This document shows, one piece after another, positions 12,983 to 13,997 of a stretch of 13,997 bases of DNA. The notes beneath the pieces are model-generated. The model was not told the origin of the DNA. It worked only from the letters and a program-made list of their open reading frames with translations, and ran no database searches. The first letter of the stretch is position 1; each line of letters opens with the position of its first letter. The stretch covers positions 1 to 13,997 of the forward strand of contig USFX01000053.1 of assembly GCA_900553965.1 (NCBI GenBank), in the 5' to 3' direction. Both the position numbers and the translations under genes were made by a program. This DNA comes from an uncultured Prevotella sp. (lineage in GTDB: Bacteria > Bacteroidota > Bacteroidia > Bacteroidales > Bacteroidaceae).

Positions 12983-13997
12983 ATTCTATTTATTTTTGTG
13001 ACCTTTGTTCCTTTGATAACATTCTGTCCGATGTCCCTGACGGTCTTCGGGATGATAAGTTTGCGGAGATTTTTGGCATATGCGAATGCCCCATTACCCA
13101 CGCGGATGACACCAGAGGGCAAAGTAACGGCCGTCAGACTGTTGCACGAATTAAAGGCATTGGCGCCGACGACACGCAACGACCGCGGCAGGTTTACGCC
13201 GATAAGGTTGAAACATCCCGAGAAAGCCCTTTGACCGATGGAATAGACCAGAGTGTGGATGGTTATTTCGTTGAGATGGGAACAACCGGCAAAAGCGTAA
13301 TTGCCTATCTCCGGCAGCGTTATGGGAAGCGAGATGTACGTCAGCTGGTCGCAGCCGAAAAAAGCCGAGTCCGGCAAAGTGAGTATGACACTCTCACTCA
13401 AATCGATGAAACTGAGATTGCCGCGGCGTGACGGTTTTTCCCTGTCAGTCCCTCCTGCCAACCACCGCAACACGGCAATATCCTCACGACCGATGGTTCC
13501 TGTGACCTTGATGCTCTGCATCGTGAGCCAGTCAGCCTCCGTTATGTTGGCGGCCAACCGTCCCGGCCGGTCCACATCCACGCGCTTTGTCGCCGGCCGG
13601 ATGGTCTCCGGAGCCACACCAACCACCATACGCTGGCAGCTGCGGTATCCATATAGCGTGTCGGGATGATAGTAGCCGTTACGCCGGCCGCCCCATCCCC
13701 AGTTGACATGCACAAGCGAATCACGACACCCATCGATGATGAACACATGGGCATTGTATGCGCTCTTCTCTCCCCGCATTATCACTGGGCGGCCCGCCTT
13801 CAGTTCGTTGTATATAATTGTCTTCCACTCACGGCTTCCCGTTTCACCGGAATAGAAAGCCCTATCTGCAATGTGCATATAACGGTTATATCCGAAATGG
13901 CTTTTCAGACCAGTCACGACACTGTTCAACTTCGTCGAACTGGCACTCGCCCTATAGTTTGTCTCCGCCGCCGTTCCACAATCACGAATAAGACGGG
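12979..13997 (-). CDS. C10-family (streptopain-like) cysteine peptidase with BspA-type leucine-rich repeats, 5' end outside window
   Basis: The frame stays open to the right edge and gives 338 residues in the window. An apparent start at 13929 is a TTG inside the open frame and is not likely real. The N-terminal part is the second half of a C10 peptidase domain: DCGTAAETNY near the start, FGYNRYM, then the catalytic His in AHVFIIDG (window residue 83) and the VHVNWGWGG motif (about 96-103) ahead of NGYY. The catalytic Cys lies upstream, outside. After a linker with KVTGTIGREDIAVLR, five LRR_5 repeats run from about residue 190 to the end (for example AFAGCSHLNEITI, AFSGCFNLIGVNL, AFNSCNSLTAVTL). 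Such proteins are secreted or on the surface and may act on host or dietary protein. The end is plain repeat sequence with no visible sorting domain. The ZIP gene starts at its stop codon. Confidence 0.86.
   Translation of the reverse strand, partial: RLIRDCGTAAETNYRASASSTKLNSVVTGLKSHFGYNRYMHIADRAFYSGETGSREWKTIIYNELKAGRPVIMRGEKSAYNAHVFIIDGCRDSLVHVNWGWGGRRNGYYHPDTLYGYRSCQRMVVGVAPETIRPATKRVDVDRPGRLAANITEADWLTMQSIKVTGTIGREDIAVLRWLAGGTDREKPSRRGNLSFIDLSESVILTLPDSAFFGCDQLTYISLPITLPEIGNYAFAGCSHLNEITIHTLVYSIGQRAFSGCFNLIGVNLPRSLRVVGANAFNSCNSLTAVTLPSGVIRVGNGAFAYAKNLRKLIIPKTVRDIGQNVIKGTKVTKINRI

Noticed and set aside
12979..13929. Complete gene beginning with TTG at 13929
   Set aside because: The frame is open through to the window edge and upstream residues fit the C10 peptidase family, so the gene is partial rather than starting there.

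Overview
The window reads as chromosomal DNA of a Bacteroidales bacterium, most likely Prevotella or a close relative. This rests on promoter elements of the Bacteroidetes type (TAnnTTTG at -7, best seen before the tRNA gene together with an upstream TTTG), a C10-family cysteine peptidase joined to BspA-type leucine-rich repeats, a secreted GH43 glycosidase, glucuronate isomerase, type I asparaginase and rubrerythrin. Genus and species cannot be fixed from the sequence alone. No insertion sequence, phage gene, CRISPR array or rRNA was seen.

Layout. 1-921 (+): C-terminal part of an acyl-CoA synthetase, cut by the window edge. 1071-2302 (-): a family 2 glycosyltransferase and L-rhamnose mutarotase joined by an ATGA stop/start overlap; a long hairpin separates them from the convergent synthetase gene. 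2585-3985 (-): glucuronate isomerase uxaC with a clear terminator behind it. 4225-6534 (+): type I asparaginase followed by an MFS transporter; a large inverted repeat covers the asparaginase promoter. 6788-7330 (+): rubrerythrin, whose -7 box lies right behind the terminator of the MFS gene. 7718-9319 (+): secreted GH43 enzyme with its own terminator. 9571-11212 (+): a YgbA-type cysteine-rich protein and an unusual protein fusing a metallo-beta-lactamase fold to a GNAT acetyltransferase. 11177-11650 (-): greA, overlapping the fusion gene tail to tail. 11851-11927 (-): tRNA-Asp(GTC) with a textbook promoter and terminator. 12197-13997 (-): a ZIP metal transporter coupled by ATGA to an upstream C10 peptidase/leucine-rich-repeat protein, which runs off the right edge.

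How it fits together. Most of the content is ordinary metabolism: carbohydrate use (uxaC, GH43, rhamnose mutarotase), amino acid breakdown (asparaginase), fatty acid activation and oxidative defence (rubrerythrin). Three parts look less routine. The first is the ygbA plus MBL-GNAT pair, where the ygbA family is tied to nitric oxide stress in enterobacteria. The second is the set of palindromes at the ansA and uxaC starts. The third is a compact palindrome plus AAAGTGCA repeat cluster upstream of the tRNA-Asp promoter. No complete, clearly new multi-gene system is visible; the MBL-GNAT fusion is the best candidate for undescribed biochemistry.
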